Source of the DNA: Bacillus vallismortis
GTDB taxonomy: Bacteria > Bacillota > Bacilli > Bacillales > Bacillaceae
Direction of reading: 5' to 3'
Assembly: GCF_040784915.1 (NCBI RefSeq)
Contig: NZ_CP160797.1
Coordinates: 35,001-92,500, forward strand
Length of the DNA stretch: 57,500 nt
The notes below the pieces were generated by a model that made no database searches, was not told the DNA's origin, and saw only the letters and a program-made list of their open reading frames with translations. This document shows, one piece after another, positions 31,161-39,674 of the stretch; position 1 is the first letter of the stretch, and each line of letters begins with the position of its first letter. Made by a program: the position numbers and the translations under genes.

Positions 31161-32619
31161 TATTACAGTTGTCGGACTTGGTGCCGGAGACATGGACCAA
31201 TTGACAATTGGCATACATAAGCTGCTGACGAAGGCAGATACGCTGTATGTCAGAACCAAGGATCATCCCTTAATTCAGGAGCTTGAAAAAGATACGAAGA
31301 ACATCCTTTTTTTTGACGATATATATGAGAAACACGACCAATTCGATGCCGTATATGAAGAAATTGCTGATATCCTCTTTGAAGCGGCGCAGGAAGAGGA
31401 CGTGGTTTATGCTGTGCCGGGACACCCTTTTGTTGCGGAAAAAACAGTACAGCTGCTGACGGATCGGCAGGAAGAGAAAAACGTGCAAGTAAAAGTCGCA
31501 GGAGGACAAAGTTTTCTTGATGCCACATTTAACGCCCTGCAAATTGACCCGATTGAAGGCTTTCAATTTGTGGATGCCGGCACATTGTCTGCGGATGAGC
31601 TTGAGCTCAGACATCACCTGATCATTTGTCAGGTTTACGACCAAATGACGGCTTCTGAAGTCAAGCTGACATTGATGGAGAAGCTGCCTGATGATTATGA
31701 GGTTGTGATTGTGACTGCAGCAGGAAGCCGTGACGAGGAGATCCAGACAGTGCCTTTATTTGAGCTGGACCGCAATGTCGCCTTGAATAACTTAACAAGT
31801 GTGTATATTCCGCCGATTAAAGAAGAGAAGCTGCTTTATCACGAATTCTCCGCGTTCCGAAGCATCATTAGAGAGCTTCGCGGGCCTAATGGATGTCCGT
31901 GGGATAAAAAGCAGACTCATCAGTCATTAAAACAGTACATGATTGAAGAGTGTTATGAACTTCTCGAAGCAATTGACGAAGAAGACACAGACCATATGAT
32001 CGAAGAGCTTGGCGACGTTTTGCTTCAGGTCTTACTTCACGCGCAAATCGGTGAAGACGAAGGTTACTTCACAATTGATGATGTCATAAAAGGAATCAGT
32101 GAAAAAATGGTCCGAAGGCATCCCCATGTGTTTAAAGATGTTAAGGTTCAGGATGAAAACGATGTTTTGGCAAATTGGGAAGACATAAAAAAAGCCGAAA
32201 AAAATACATCGGAAGCATCCTTATTAGACAGCGTGCCGAAGACCCTTCCAGCTCTTTCGAAAGCCGCTAAACTGCAGAAAAAAGCAGCAAAAGTAGGTTT
32301 TGACTGGGAAGACGTCAGTGATATTTGGGAAAAGGTAAGCGAGGAAATGAAGGAATTTTCTGCTGAGATTTCTGAAGAGCCTCATGAACACAATCTCAAG
32401 GCCGAGTTTGGCGACGTGTTGTTCGCACTGGTGAATGCAGCCCGCTTCTACAAAATAGAACCGGAGGAAGCACTGGCGATGACCAATGACAAATTCAGGA
32501 GACGGTTCTCGTATATTGAGAAAACAGCGAAGGAACAAGAAATCGAGCTGGCCGATATGTCTCTTGAGGACATGGATAAACTGTGGAATGAAGCAAAAGA
32601 AACTGAGAGGAGATCATAA
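31150..32619 (+). CDS. yabN: YabN: tetrapyrrole-methylase-like domain fused to MazG pyrophosphohydrolase
   Basis: A 489-residue two-part protein. The N-terminal part (about residues 1-220) is a SAM-dependent TP-methylase-type domain opening [13 protein letters not shown], with [14 protein letters not shown]. The C-terminal part holds MazG folds ([20 protein letters not shown]; EExxE-type acidic ligands in [14 protein letters not shown]). Family knowledge: MazG hydrolyses aberrant nucleoside triphosphates. Why a methylase-like domain is fused to it is unknown. The ATG at 31150 lies within yabM. Confidence 0.92.
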   Translation: MAGNITVVGLGAGDMDQLTIGIHKLLTKADTLYVRTKDHPLIQELEKDTKNILFFDDIYEKHDQFDAVYEEIADILFEAAQEEDVVYAVPGHPFVAEKTVQLLTDRQEEKNVQVKVAGGQSFLDATFNALQIDPIEGFQFVDAGTLSADELELRHHLIICQVYDQMTASEVKLTLMEKLPDDYEVVIVTAAGSRDEEIQTVPLFELDRNVALNNLTSVYIPPIKEEKLLYHEFSAFRSIIRELRGPNGCPWDKKQTHQSLKQYMIEECYELLEAIDEEDTDHMIEELGDVLLQVLLHAQIGEDEGYFTIDDVIKGISEKMVRRHPHVFKDVKVQDENDVLANWEDIKKAEKNTSEASLLDSVPKTLPALSKAAKLQKKAAKVGFDWEDVSDIWEKVSEEMKEFSAEISEEPHEHNLKAEFGDVLFALVNAARFYKIEPEEALAMTNDKFRRRFSYIEKTAKEQEIELADMSLEDMDKLWNEAKETERRS

Positions 32620-32621
32620 AT

Positions 32622-32882
32622 ATGAGATTAGATAAATTTTTGAAAGTATCACGGCTGATTAAGCGACGTACACTAGCAAAGGAAGTAGCTGACCAAGGAC
32701 GAATCTCTATTAACGGAAACCAGGCAAAAGCAAGCTCTGACGTGAAAGCCGGAGATGAATTAAAGGTCCGCTTCGGCCAAAAGCTTGTAACGGTTCAAGT
32801 AAATGAGTTGAAGGACACGACGAAAAAAGAAGAAGCTGCAAACATGTATACGATTCTAAAAGAAGAAAAACTCGGCGAATAG
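32622..32882 (+). CDS. rqcP: Ribosome quality-control factor RqcP (YabO), S4 domain
   Basis: An 86-residue S4-type RNA-binding protein ([21 protein letters not shown]). Family knowledge: with RqcH it adds alanine tails to peptides on stalled 50S subunits, marking them for ClpXP. The ATG at 32622 comes 2 bases after yabN, with GAGAGGAGATC ahead of it. Pth (24248), also in this window, acts on the same kind of stalled peptidyl-tRNA. Confidence 0.95.
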   Translation: MRLDKFLKVSRLIKRRTLAKEVADQGRISINGNQAKASSDVKAGDELKVRFGQKLVTVQVNELKDTTKKEEAANMYTILKEEKLGE

Positions 32883-32908
32883 GCTTGTTCTAAAAATATC
32901 CCCCGCCT

Positions 32909-32916
32909 CATACAAT
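32909..32916 (+). promoter_or_regulatory. sigma-E -10 element for yabP-yabQ
   Basis: CATACAAT is a full sigma-E -10. The expected -35 (around 32888-32894) is poor. yabP and yabQ are mother-cell sporulation genes in B. subtilis. Confidence 0.5.
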
Positions 32917-32960
32917 GCAGTAATAATGCTAAAAGTATCGAGGATATGGGGGCTGAATAG

Positions 32961-33263
32961 ATGAATTCATATTATGATCAAAACGGTTCTTCGTCTGTTC
33001 CGGAACAGCACGATGTGACAATGAAAGGCCGGAAGCATTTAGATATTTCAGGGGTTAAGCATGTGGAGAGCTTTGATAATGAAGAGTTCCTGCTGGAAAC
33101 GGTGATGGGAATGCTCTCAGTCAGAGGCCAAAACCTGCAGATGAAAAATTTAGATGTGGAAAAAGGGATTGTATCTATTAAAGGCAGGGTATTTGATTTA
33201 GTGTACTTAGACGAACAACAAGGGGATAAAGCTAAAGGGTTTTTTAGCAAGTTGTTTAAATGA
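32961..33263 (+). CDS. yabP: Sporulation protein YabP
   Basis: A 100-residue member of the YabP/YqfC family, needed for normal sporulation in B. subtilis by family knowledge. KGRKHLDISGVKHVESFDNEEF is the family signature, followed by a beta-rich core; no signal peptide or membrane segment is seen. It overlaps yabQ by 4 bases. The start ATG at 32961 follows ATGGGGG. Its molecular task is not known. Confidence 0.92.
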   Translation: MNSYYDQNGSSSVPEQHDVTMKGRKHLDISGVKHVESFDNEEFLLETVMGMLSVRGQNLQMKNLDVEKGIVSIKGRVFDLVYLDEQQGDKAKGFFSKLFK

Positions 33264-33895
33264 CGCTGACGACACAATTTTATACAATGCTGGCGATGTC
33301 CGGTATGGGTCTCTGGCTTAGCGCGTCGCTTGATACATACCGGCTCTTTGTCATTCGTGCCAAAACTGCCAGATGGCTATTATTTATTCATGATATTCTT
33401 TTCTGGATTGTGCAGGGGCTGCTTTTCTTTTATGTCTTGCTTAGTGTAAATGAGGGAGAATTCAGGCTGTATATCTTTTTAGCGGTTCTGCTGGGCATTG
33501 CGACGTATCAGAGCCTTTGCAAGCGAATCTATATAAAAACACTGAAATTCGTCATTTACCTTGCAGTTTCTGTTTATCAATTCTTCAAAAAACTTATTCA
33601 GCACGTGTTATTTCGTCCTATTTTGTGGACATGCGGAGCGATTATTTGGCTAGCGGCGTTTTTATTAAAGAAAACATACCGCCTAATCGTTTTTCTTTTG
33701 TTGTGTCTATATAAAATATTTATGGTTCTGTGTTTTCCGATCCGTTTTATCGCAAAACAATGTTTGAAACTTCTTCCTGAAAAAATACGTCTAACTATGA
33801 GACGTTATTTAGAAAAAGGTGCAGGATTTCTTAAAAAGAAGAAGAAACTATTGATAACCATAAGAACGACCATTACACGTTTTTTGAAGAGATGA
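33260..33895 (+). CDS. yabQ: Spore cortex protein YabQ, polytopic membrane protein
   Basis: A 211-residue membrane protein with about five hydrophobic segments (near residues 3-24, 41-62, 70-85, 96-109 and 120-150) and a very basic C-terminus. Family knowledge: YabQ is a mother-cell protein found around the forespore and needed for cortex formation. Coupled to yabP by an ATGA overlap, and it overlaps or abuts the divIC binding site. Confidence 0.92.
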   Translation: MTLTTQFYTMLAMSGMGLWLSASLDTYRLFVIRAKTARWLLFIHDILFWIVQGLLFFYVLLSVNEGEFRLYIFLAVLLGIATYQSLCKRIYIKTLKFVIYLAVSVYQFFKKLIQHVLFRPILWTCGAIIWLAAFLLKKTYRLIVFLLLCLYKIFMVLCFPIRFIAKQCLKLLPEKIRLTMRRYLEKGAGFLKKKKKLLITIRTTITRFLKR

Positions 33896-33912
33896 AAGGA
33901 GGACCGTCTGGT

Positions 33913-34290
33913 TTGAATTTTTCCAGGGAACGAACGATAACTGAAATACAAAATGACTATAAAGAACAGGTAGAGCGGCAAAATCAGCTGAAGAAAAGAA
34001 GACGCAAAGGGCTGTACAGGCGGTTGACTGTATTCGGCGCCCTAGTATTTCTGACGGCAATAGTGCTGGCGAGCTCTGTATGGTCCCAAACATCTTCCCT
34101 TAGCGCAAAAGAAGAAAAGAAAGAACAGCTTGAAAAAGAACTAAAAAGTTTAAAGACAAAACAAGAGGATTTAAAAGAAGAAATATCCAAATTGAAGGAT
34201 GAGGATTACGTCACAGAGCTTGCCAGACGGGACTTATTCATGTCCGGAGACGGAGAAATTATCTTCAATGTGGAGAAGAAGAGCAAGTAG
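33913..34290 (+). CDS. divIC: Cell-division protein DivIC
   Basis: A 125-residue bitopic divisome protein (FtsB-like). The basic cytoplasmic part (residues 1-36) is followed by one membrane helix (FGALVFLTAIVLASS), then an extracellular coiled coil rich in Lys/Glu/Leu (residues 60-95). Family knowledge: with FtsL and DivIB it activates septal wall synthesis by FtsW/PBP2B. The start chosen is TTG at 33913 after AAAGGAGGA; an ATG at 33892 overlapping yabQ lacks a site. Confidence 0.95.
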   Translation: MNFSRERTITEIQNDYKEQVERQNQLKKRRRKGLYRRLTVFGALVFLTAIVLASSVWSQTSSLSAKEEKKEQLEKELKSLKTKQEDLKEEISKLKDEDYVTELARRDLFMSGDGEIIFNVEKKSK

Positions 34291-34295
34291 CCTTG

Positions 34296-34325
34296 TTGAC
34301 ACTTAAATTTTTATTTAGGTATAAT
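34296..34325 (+). promoter_or_regulatory. sigma-A promoter of yabR
   Basis: TTGACA (34296-34301), 18 bases, TATAAT (34320-34325). Both hexamers are perfect. It starts right after the divIC stop codon. Confidence 0.85.
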
Positions 34326-34370
34326 TAAGCAAACGATCTTTTTATAAGCCTAAGGAGGAGCACTTTTTTT

Positions 34371-34757
34371 ATGTCGATTGAAGTTGGCAGCAAGTTGCAA
34401 GGGAAAATTACAGGTATTACAAATTTTGGAGCATTTGTTGAATTGCCTGGAGGCTCAACCGGTCTCGTTCACATCAGTGAGGTAGCTGATAACTATGTCA
34501 AAGACATTAACGATCACTTAAAAGTCGGCGACCAAGTTGAAGTGAAAGTCATCAACGTTGAAAAAGACGGGAAAATTGGTTTATCTATTAAAAAAGCTAA
34601 AGACCGTCCGCAAGCCAGACCTAGAAATGATTTCCGTCCGAAAGAATCTTTTGAACAGAAAATGAATAAGTTTTTAAAAGACAGCGAAGATCGCTTGTCA
34701 TCTTTAAAACGCAATACGGAATCAAAACGTGGAGGGCGCGGAGCAAGAAGAGGATAA
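34371..34757 (+). CDS. yabR: S1 RNA-binding domain protein YabR
   Basis: A 128-residue protein with one S1 OB fold (residues 1-70; GKITGITNFGAFVELPGGSTGLVHIS) and a basic, Arg-rich tail ending GGRGARRG. Related single-S1 proteins bind ribosomes or mRNA ends. The exact role of YabR is unknown. The ATG at 34371 follows AAGGAGGAG. It has its own strong promoter and terminator. Confidence 0.92.
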   Translation: MSIEVGSKLQGKITGITNFGAFVELPGGSTGLVHISEVADNYVKDINDHLKVGDQVEVKVINVEKDGKIGLSIKKAKDRPQARPRNDFRPKESFEQKMNKFLKDSEDRLSSLKRNTESKRGGRGARRG

Positions 34758-34781
34758 CTTGCTGCTTTCTATAAATAAATG

Positions 34782-34814
34782 AAGCATCCGTTCATCCCGA
34801 CGGATGCTTTTTTA
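34782..34814 (+). terminator. yabR terminator
   Basis: AAGCATCCG pairs with CGGATGCTT, then T residues. Confidence 0.88.
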
Positions 34815-34864
34815 TAATTCGCCCCCGCTTTAAAAATCAGAAAATTATAACATTAAAGTTTCTG

Positions 34865-34893
34865 TTGACGAAAAGGACAAACCTTTGTATTAT
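34865..34893 (+). promoter_or_regulatory. tRNA promoter
   Basis: TTGACG (34865-34870), 17 bases, TATTAT (34888-34893), about 30 bases before the tRNA-Met gene. Confidence 0.75.
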
Positions 34894-34924
34894 ATAACTT
34901 GTGCTTAGAAGCATAAAACAATAT

Positions 34925-35001
34925 GGCGGTGTAGCTCAGCTGGCTAGAGCGTACGGTTCATACCCGTGAGGTCGGGGGTTCGATCCCCTCCGCCGCTACC
35001 A
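34925..35001 (+). tRNA. tRNA-Met (CAT), elongator
   Basis: A full cloverleaf of 77 bases: acceptor stem GGCGGTG with CGCCGCT (G-T ends), anticodon loop TTCATAC with CAT, T loop GGTTCGATCC, and an encoded CCA end. The T loop and the G-T first pair fit an elongator, since initiator tRNAs have a mismatched first pair. Confidence 0.95.
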
Positions 35002-35010
35002 TATTTGTTT

Positions 35011-35082
35011 GGCCCGTTGGTCAAGCGGTTAAGACACCGCCCTTTCACGGCGGTAACACGGGTTCGAATCCCGTACGGGTCA
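35011..35082 (+). tRNA. tRNA-Glu (TTC)
   Basis: A 72-base cloverleaf with acceptor GGCCCGT / ACGGGTC, anticodon loop CTTTCAC with TTC, and T loop GGTTCGAATCC. The CCA is not encoded: the discriminator A (35082) is followed by TCC. Nine bases after tRNA-Met, and on the same transcript. Confidence 0.95.
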
Positions 35083-35088
35083 TCCTAA

Positions 35089-35124
35089 GAAAATCGGTTT
35101 CTGATACAGAAACCGATTTTTTTC
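35089..35124 (+). terminator. tRNA operon terminator
   Basis: AAAATCGGTTTCTG pairs with CAGAAACCGATTTT across 3 bases, then a T run. Confidence 0.92.
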
Positions 35125-35179
35125 ATTTTTAGACAACATTCCGGATATTCTTTTGATAAACGAATATCTAGGCAGAAAC

Positions 35180-35245
35180 CGTCGAAGACTTCTTTGGTCT
35201 TGTTCCCTTCTTTTGACAAAATCCTATCTGTGCTTTCGCTATAAT
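35180..35245 (+). promoter_or_regulatory. Spo0A-dependent promoter of spoIIE
   Basis: TTGACA (35213-35218) and TATAAT (35240-35245) are perfect but 21 bases apart, too far for unaided sigma-A. A Spo0A box (CGTCGAA, 35180-35186, one mismatch) lies upstream and another (TTTGACA read in reverse) overlaps the -35. This is the known layout by which Spo0A~P turns on spoIIE. Confidence 0.85.
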
Positions 35246-35282
35246 GACAGGCAACGAATATAACAGGTGGGAGATGAGAGGA

Positions 35283-37766
35283 ATGGAAAAAGCAGAAAGA
35301 AGAGTGAACGGGCCAATGGCGGGACAAGCTTTGGAAAAACTCCAATCGTTTTTTAACAGGGGCGCGAAGCTAGTGACTCATCATTTGCATTCACTGTTTT
35401 TCTATAAAGGGTTCATTTATGTCGTCATTGGATTTTTGCTTGGACGTGCTTTCATATTATCCGAGGTGCTTCCTTTCGCACTTCCTTTCTTTGGAGCGAT
35501 GCTTCTTATCAGAAGAGACAAGGCGCTTTATGCGGTGCTGGCTGTGCTTGCGGGTGCGCTGACCATTTCTCCGAAGCACTCATTGCTCATACTAGCGGCT
35601 TTGCTGGCATTCTTCGTATGTTCTAAAGTGGCCGCCTTCATCACCGACGATCGCGTGAAAGCACTCCCGATTGTCGTGTTTTTCTCCATGGCTGCAGCAA
35701 GAGCCGGATTTGTGTACGCTCAAAATGGCGTGTTTACAACCTATGATTATGTAATGGCTGTGGTTGAAGCTGGACTATCCTTTATTTTGACGCTGATTTT
35801 CCTTCAGAGCCTTCCGATTTTTACCGTGAAAAAAGTTAAACAATCATTGAAAATAGAAGAAATTATTTGCTTTATGATCCTAATTGCTTCCGTTCTGACA
35901 GGGCTTGCCGGCTTGTCCTACCAAGGTATGCAGGCAGAACATATATTGGCACGTTATGTTGTGTTGAGTTTTTCCTTTATTGGCGGTGCAAGCATTGGCT
36001 GTACTGTTGGTGTCGTGACAGGTCTGATTCTTGGTTTGGCGAATATCGGAAATCTCTATCAAATGAGTCTGCTCGCTTTTTCCGGTTTATTAGGCGGTTT
36101 GCTGAAGGAAGGGAAAAAAGCGGGCGCAGCAATCGGGCTGATCGTTGGATCACTTCTTATTTCTTTATATGGTGAAGGCTCTGCCGGTCTGATGACAACA
36201 CTCTATGAGTCATTAATCGCAGTCGGCCTGTTTTTGCTTACACCTCAATCAATTACAAAGAAAGTGGCGAGATATATTCCGGGAACTGTAGAGCATCTTC
36301 AGGAGCAGCAGCAATATGCAAGGAAAATCAGAGATGTCACTGCTCAAAAGGTAGACCAGTTCTCCAATGTATTCCATGCGCTGTCTGAAAGCTTTGCCAC
36401 CTTTTATCAAGCATCAGACGAACCGGAAGATGACAGCGAAGTTGATCTGTTTTTAAGCAAAATCACAGAGCATTCCTGCCAGACGTGTTACAAGAAAAAC
36501 AGGTGCTGGGTACAGAACTTTGATAAAACATATGACTTAATGAAACAAGTTATGCTTGAAACAGAAGAAAAAGAATATGCATCAAACCGAAGGCTGAAAA
36601 AAGAGTTTCATCAGTATTGTTCTAAATCAAAGCAGGTTGAAGAGCTGATTGAGGACGAACTAGCACATCACCATGCCCATTTGACACTTAAGAAAAAAGT
36701 GCAGGACAGCAGACGTTTAGTTGCTGAACAGCTTTTAGGTGTTTCTGAAGTCATGGCAGACTTTTCTCGGGAAATAAAAAGAGAGCGAGAACAGCACTTT
36801 CTGCAGGAAGAACAAATCATAGAGGCGCTTCAGCATTTCGGAATCGAGATTCAGCATGTGGAGATCTATAGTCTTGAGCAAGGAAACATCGATATTGAAA
36901 TGACCATTCCGTTCAGCGGACATGGAGAAAGTGAAAAAATTATTGCCCCTATGCTTTCTGATATTTTGGAAGAACAAATTCTTGTGAAAGCCGAACAGCA
37001 CTCCCCGCATCCAAATGTGTACAGTCATGTAGCCTTTGGATCAACAAAATCATACAGGGTATCTACAGGTGCCGCTCACGCTGCGAAGGGCGGCGGCCTT
37101 GTCTCCGGCGACAGCTACAGCATGATAGAGCTTGGGGCCAGAAAATATGCTGCGGCAATTAGTGACGGTATGGGCAATGGTGCAAGGGCGCACTTCGAAA
37201 GCAATGAAACGATCAAGCTTCTTGAGAAAATCCTTGAATCCGGCATTGATGAAAAAATAGCAATTAAAACGATCAACAGCATACTGTCCCTAAGGACAAC
37301 TGACGAGATATATTCCACGCTTGACCTATCTATTATCGATCTTCAAGATGCCAGCTGTAAATTTTTGAAGGTCGGTTCGACGCCTAGCTTTATCAAACGG
37401 GGCGACCAGGTAATGAAAGTTCAAGCGAGCAATCTGCCAATCGGTATTATTAATGAATTCGATGTGGAGGTTGTGAGTGAGCAGCTGAAAGCGGGCGACC
37501 TCTTGATTATGATGAGTGACGGCATTTTTGAGGGCCCTAAGCATGTGGAAAATCATGATTTATGGATGAAACGCAAAATGAAGGGATTAAAAACAGATGA
37601 CCCGCAGGAGATTGCCGATTTGCTCATGGAGGAAGTCATTCGCACGAGATCCGGCCAAATTGAGGATGATATGACAGTTGTTGTCGTCCGGATTGACCAC
37701 AATACACCGAAGTGGGCATCCATTCCTGTTCCGGCCATTTTTCAAAACAAACAAGAAATTTCATAA
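35283..37766 (+). CDS. spoIIE: SpoIIE, membrane PP2C phosphatase activating sigma-F
   Basis: An 827-residue protein of three parts: about ten membrane helices (residues 40-330), a central FtsZ-binding/regulatory region (330-590), and a C-terminal PP2C phosphatase. Catalytic metal ligands Asp610 (SGDS), Asp628 (SDGMG), Asp746 (SDGIF) and Asp795 are all present. Family knowledge: it dephosphorylates SpoIIAA in the forespore, freeing sigma-F. The start is ATG 35283 after GAGAGGA. Confidence 0.98.
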   Translation: MEKAERRVNGPMAGQALEKLQSFFNRGAKLVTHHLHSLFFYKGFIYVVIGFLLGRAFILSEVLPFALPFFGAMLLIRRDKALYAVLAVLAGALTISPKHSLLILAALLAFFVCSKVAAFITDDRVKALPIVVFFSMAAARAGFVYAQNGVFTTYDYVMAVVEAGLSFILTLIFLQSLPIFTVKKVKQSLKIEEIICFMILIASVLTGLAGLSYQGMQAEHILARYVVLSFSFIGGASIGCTVGVVTGLILGLANIGNLYQMSLLAFSGLLGGLLKEGKKAGAAIGLIVGSLLISLYGEGSAGLMTTLYESLIAVGLFLLTPQSITKKVARYIPGTVEHLQEQQQYARKIRDVTAQKVDQFSNVFHALSESFATFYQASDEPEDDSEVDLFLSKITEHSCQTCYKKNRCWVQNFDKTYDLMKQVMLETEEKEYASNRRLKKEFHQYCSKSKQVEELIEDELAHHHAHLTLKKKVQDSRRLVAEQLLGVSEVMADFSREIKREREQHFLQEEQIIEALQHFGIEIQHVEIYSLEQGNIDIEMTIPFSGHGESEKIIAPMLSDILEEQILVKAEQHSPHPNVYSHVAFGSTKSYRVSTGAAHAAKGGGLVSGDSYSMIELGARKYAAAISDGMGNGARAHFESNETIKLLEKILESGIDEKIAIKTINSILSLRTTDEIYSTLDLSIIDLQDASCKFLKVGSTPSFIKRGDQVMKVQASNLPIGIINEFDVEVVSEQLKAGDLLIMMSDGIFEGPKHVENHDLWMKRKMKGLKTDDPQEIADLLMEEVIRTRSGQIEDDMTVVVVRIDHNTPKWASIPVPAIFQNKQEIS

Positions 37767-37851
37767 CGCTTTCGTATAAATCAAATTTCTTCTGGCGAAG
37801 ATGGGAATATATGAATCTGAGAATCCTCGTATTCTCCATGGAGGAATGAAT

Positions 37852-38589
37852 GTGAATAACGGACATTTAAATCAAATTTTGCTGATAACGGATGGCTGCT
37901 CGAATCATGGGGAAGACCCGCTTGCAATGGCTGCTTATGCTAAAGAACAGGGGATTACGGTAAACGTCATTGGTATAATGGAAGAAAACCAAATTGATCC
38001 TGAAGCGATGAAGGAAGTCGAAGGGATTGCGCTTGCCGGAGGCGGCGTGCATCAAGTCGTTTATGCATCTCAGCTTTCACATACCGTGCAAATGGTAACA
38101 AAAAAAGCGATGACGCAAACCTTACAAGGTGTAGTCAATCAAGAGCTGAAACAAATCCTCGGAAAGAATGTGGAGATGGAGGAGCTTTCACCGGAAAAAC
38201 GCGGTGAAGTCATGGAAGTGGTAGACGAGCTTGGAGAAACGGTTCATCTTCAGGTTTTGGTTCTTGTTGATACAAGTGCAAGTATGGCGCCTAAGCTTCC
38301 AACTGTAAAAGAGGCGTTGATTGATTTGTCTGTCAGCCTCAATTCCCGAATCGGGAATAACGAATTTGCGATGTGTATATTTCCCGGGAAAAACCAAGAG
38401 GTTGAGCTTGTGCTGAACTGGACACCGAAGCTGCAATCTCTTTCCACGCTCTTTGCAAAGCTGTCTACAGGGGGCATCACCCCAACAGGTCCGGCGATAC
38501 GCGAAGCGACACTGCAGTTTGAAAAAATTCGCTCAAGAAGGAGCATGCTGGCAGATGATGAACGACGCTTTGACGAGTTTGGCATGTAG
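37852..38589 (+). CDS. yabS: von Willebrand factor A domain protein YabS
   Basis: A 245-residue protein with vWA folds. The N-terminal LLITDGCSNHG and, later, VLVDTSASMAPKL carry MIDAS-like DxSxS residues; the C-terminal GGITPTGPAIREAT is another vWA landmark. It has no signal peptide, so it acts in the cytoplasm. The GTG at 37852 is preferred over ATG 37846 by spacing from GGAGGA (37840-37845). It overlaps the kinase gene yabT by 35 bases and follows spoIIE, forming a vWA-phosphatase-kinase group. Function not established. Confidence 0.9.
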   Translation: MNNGHLNQILLITDGCSNHGEDPLAMAAYAKEQGITVNVIGIMEENQIDPEAMKEVEGIALAGGGVHQVVYASQLSHTVQMVTKKAMTQTLQGVVNQELKQILGKNVEMEELSPEKRGEVMEVVDELGETVHLQVLVLVDTSASMAPKLPTVKEALIDLSVSLNSRIGNNEFAMCIFPGKNQEVELVLNWTPKLQSLSTLFAKLSTGGITPTGPAIREATLQFEKIRSRRSMLADDERRFDEFGM

Positions 38590-39571
38590 CCTTAAGCCGG
38601 GTATGACAATCAAAGGCAAGTGGAACGGAAACGCTTATACATTGCGTAAACAGCTTGGAAAAGGGGCCAATGGAATTGTGTATTTGGCAGAAGCATCAGA
38701 TGGACATGTTGCCTTAAAGGTGAGTGATGACAGCTTGTCTATTACTTCTGAAGTGAATGTCTTGAAATCTTTCTCAAAGGCCCAGTCCGTTACGATGGGG
38801 CCTTCTTTTTTTGATACAGATGATGCCTATATCCTCAGTACCAATACAAAGGTTTCATTTTATGCAATGGAATACATAAAAGGGCCGCTGCTTTTGAATT
38901 ATATCAGTGATAAAGGAGCAGAATGGATACCGGTATTGATGATTCAGCTGTTATCCAGCTTATCGGTGCTTCACCAGCAAGGATGGATATTCGGCGATCT
39001 TAAACCTGATAATCTGATCGTAACCGGTCCGCCCGCAAGAATCCGATGCATTGATGTAGGCGGCACAACAAAGGAAGGCCGGGCGATAAAAGAGTATACC
39101 GAGTTTTACGACAGGGGCTATTGGGGGTATGGAACAAGAAAAGCTGAGCCCTCCTACGATCTGTTCGCAGTTGCCATGATTATGATCAACAGCGTGCATA
39201 AAAAAGAATTCAAGAAAACAAACCAGCCTAAGGAACAGCTTAGGTCTCTAATCGAAGGAAACACATTGCTGCAAAAGTACAAAAAAGTGCTTTTTTCAGC
39301 ATTGAACGGAGATTACCAATCCGCAGAAGAAATGAAGAAGGATATGCTCGATGCAGGGCAAAAGGCAGTACAGGGAAAACAAGCTGCAAAAGCACCGCCG
39401 CAGCCTGTCACAAGACAAAGACAGCAAAAACCGCGTCAAGGGAAAGTAACGAAGACGCGATATACCCCTAAACAGAAAGCGGCTAAGTCGGGAGGGTTAT
39501 TTGAAACAACGCTTATCGTGATCAGTGTTTTAGCGTTTTATTTCGCCTACATTATCTTTTTCTTAATCTGA
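38555..39571 (+). CDS. yabT: Ser/Thr kinase YabT
   Basis: A 338-residue kinase with one C-terminal membrane helix (FETTLIVISVLAFYFAYIIFFLI region, after residue 315). The glycine loop is LGKGANGIVYLA and the lysine is in VALKVSD. The catalytic loop reads FGDLKPDN, so the usual His-Arg before Asp is Phe-Gly, and the magnesium loop is DVG, not DFG. Family knowledge: YabT is turned on by DNA and phosphorylates RecA, AbrB and others during sporulation. ATG 38555 follows AAGGAG, inside yabS. Confidence 0.93.
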   Translation: MMNDALTSLACSLKPGMTIKGKWNGNAYTLRKQLGKGANGIVYLAEASDGHVALKVSDDSLSITSEVNVLKSFSKAQSVTMGPSFFDTDDAYILSTNTKVSFYAMEYIKGPLLLNYISDKGAEWIPVLMIQLLSSLSVLHQQGWIFGDLKPDNLIVTGPPARIRCIDVGGTTKEGRAIKEYTEFYDRGYWGYGTRKAEPSYDLFAVAMIMINSVHKKEFKKTNQPKEQLRSLIEGNTLLQKYKKVLFSALNGDYQSAEEMKKDMLDAGQKAVQGKQAAKAPPQPVTRQRQQKPRQGKVTKTRYTPKQKAAKSGGLFETTLIVISVLAFYFAYIIFFLI

Positions 39572-39674
39572 ATGGAACAATCTGCAAAGCCTATGCTTCT
39601 TCTTTGCTTGGAAGGATTGAAAGTGATAGGATATGAATATCTTTAAAATACCTGCTCATTGCGAGGAGGACATT

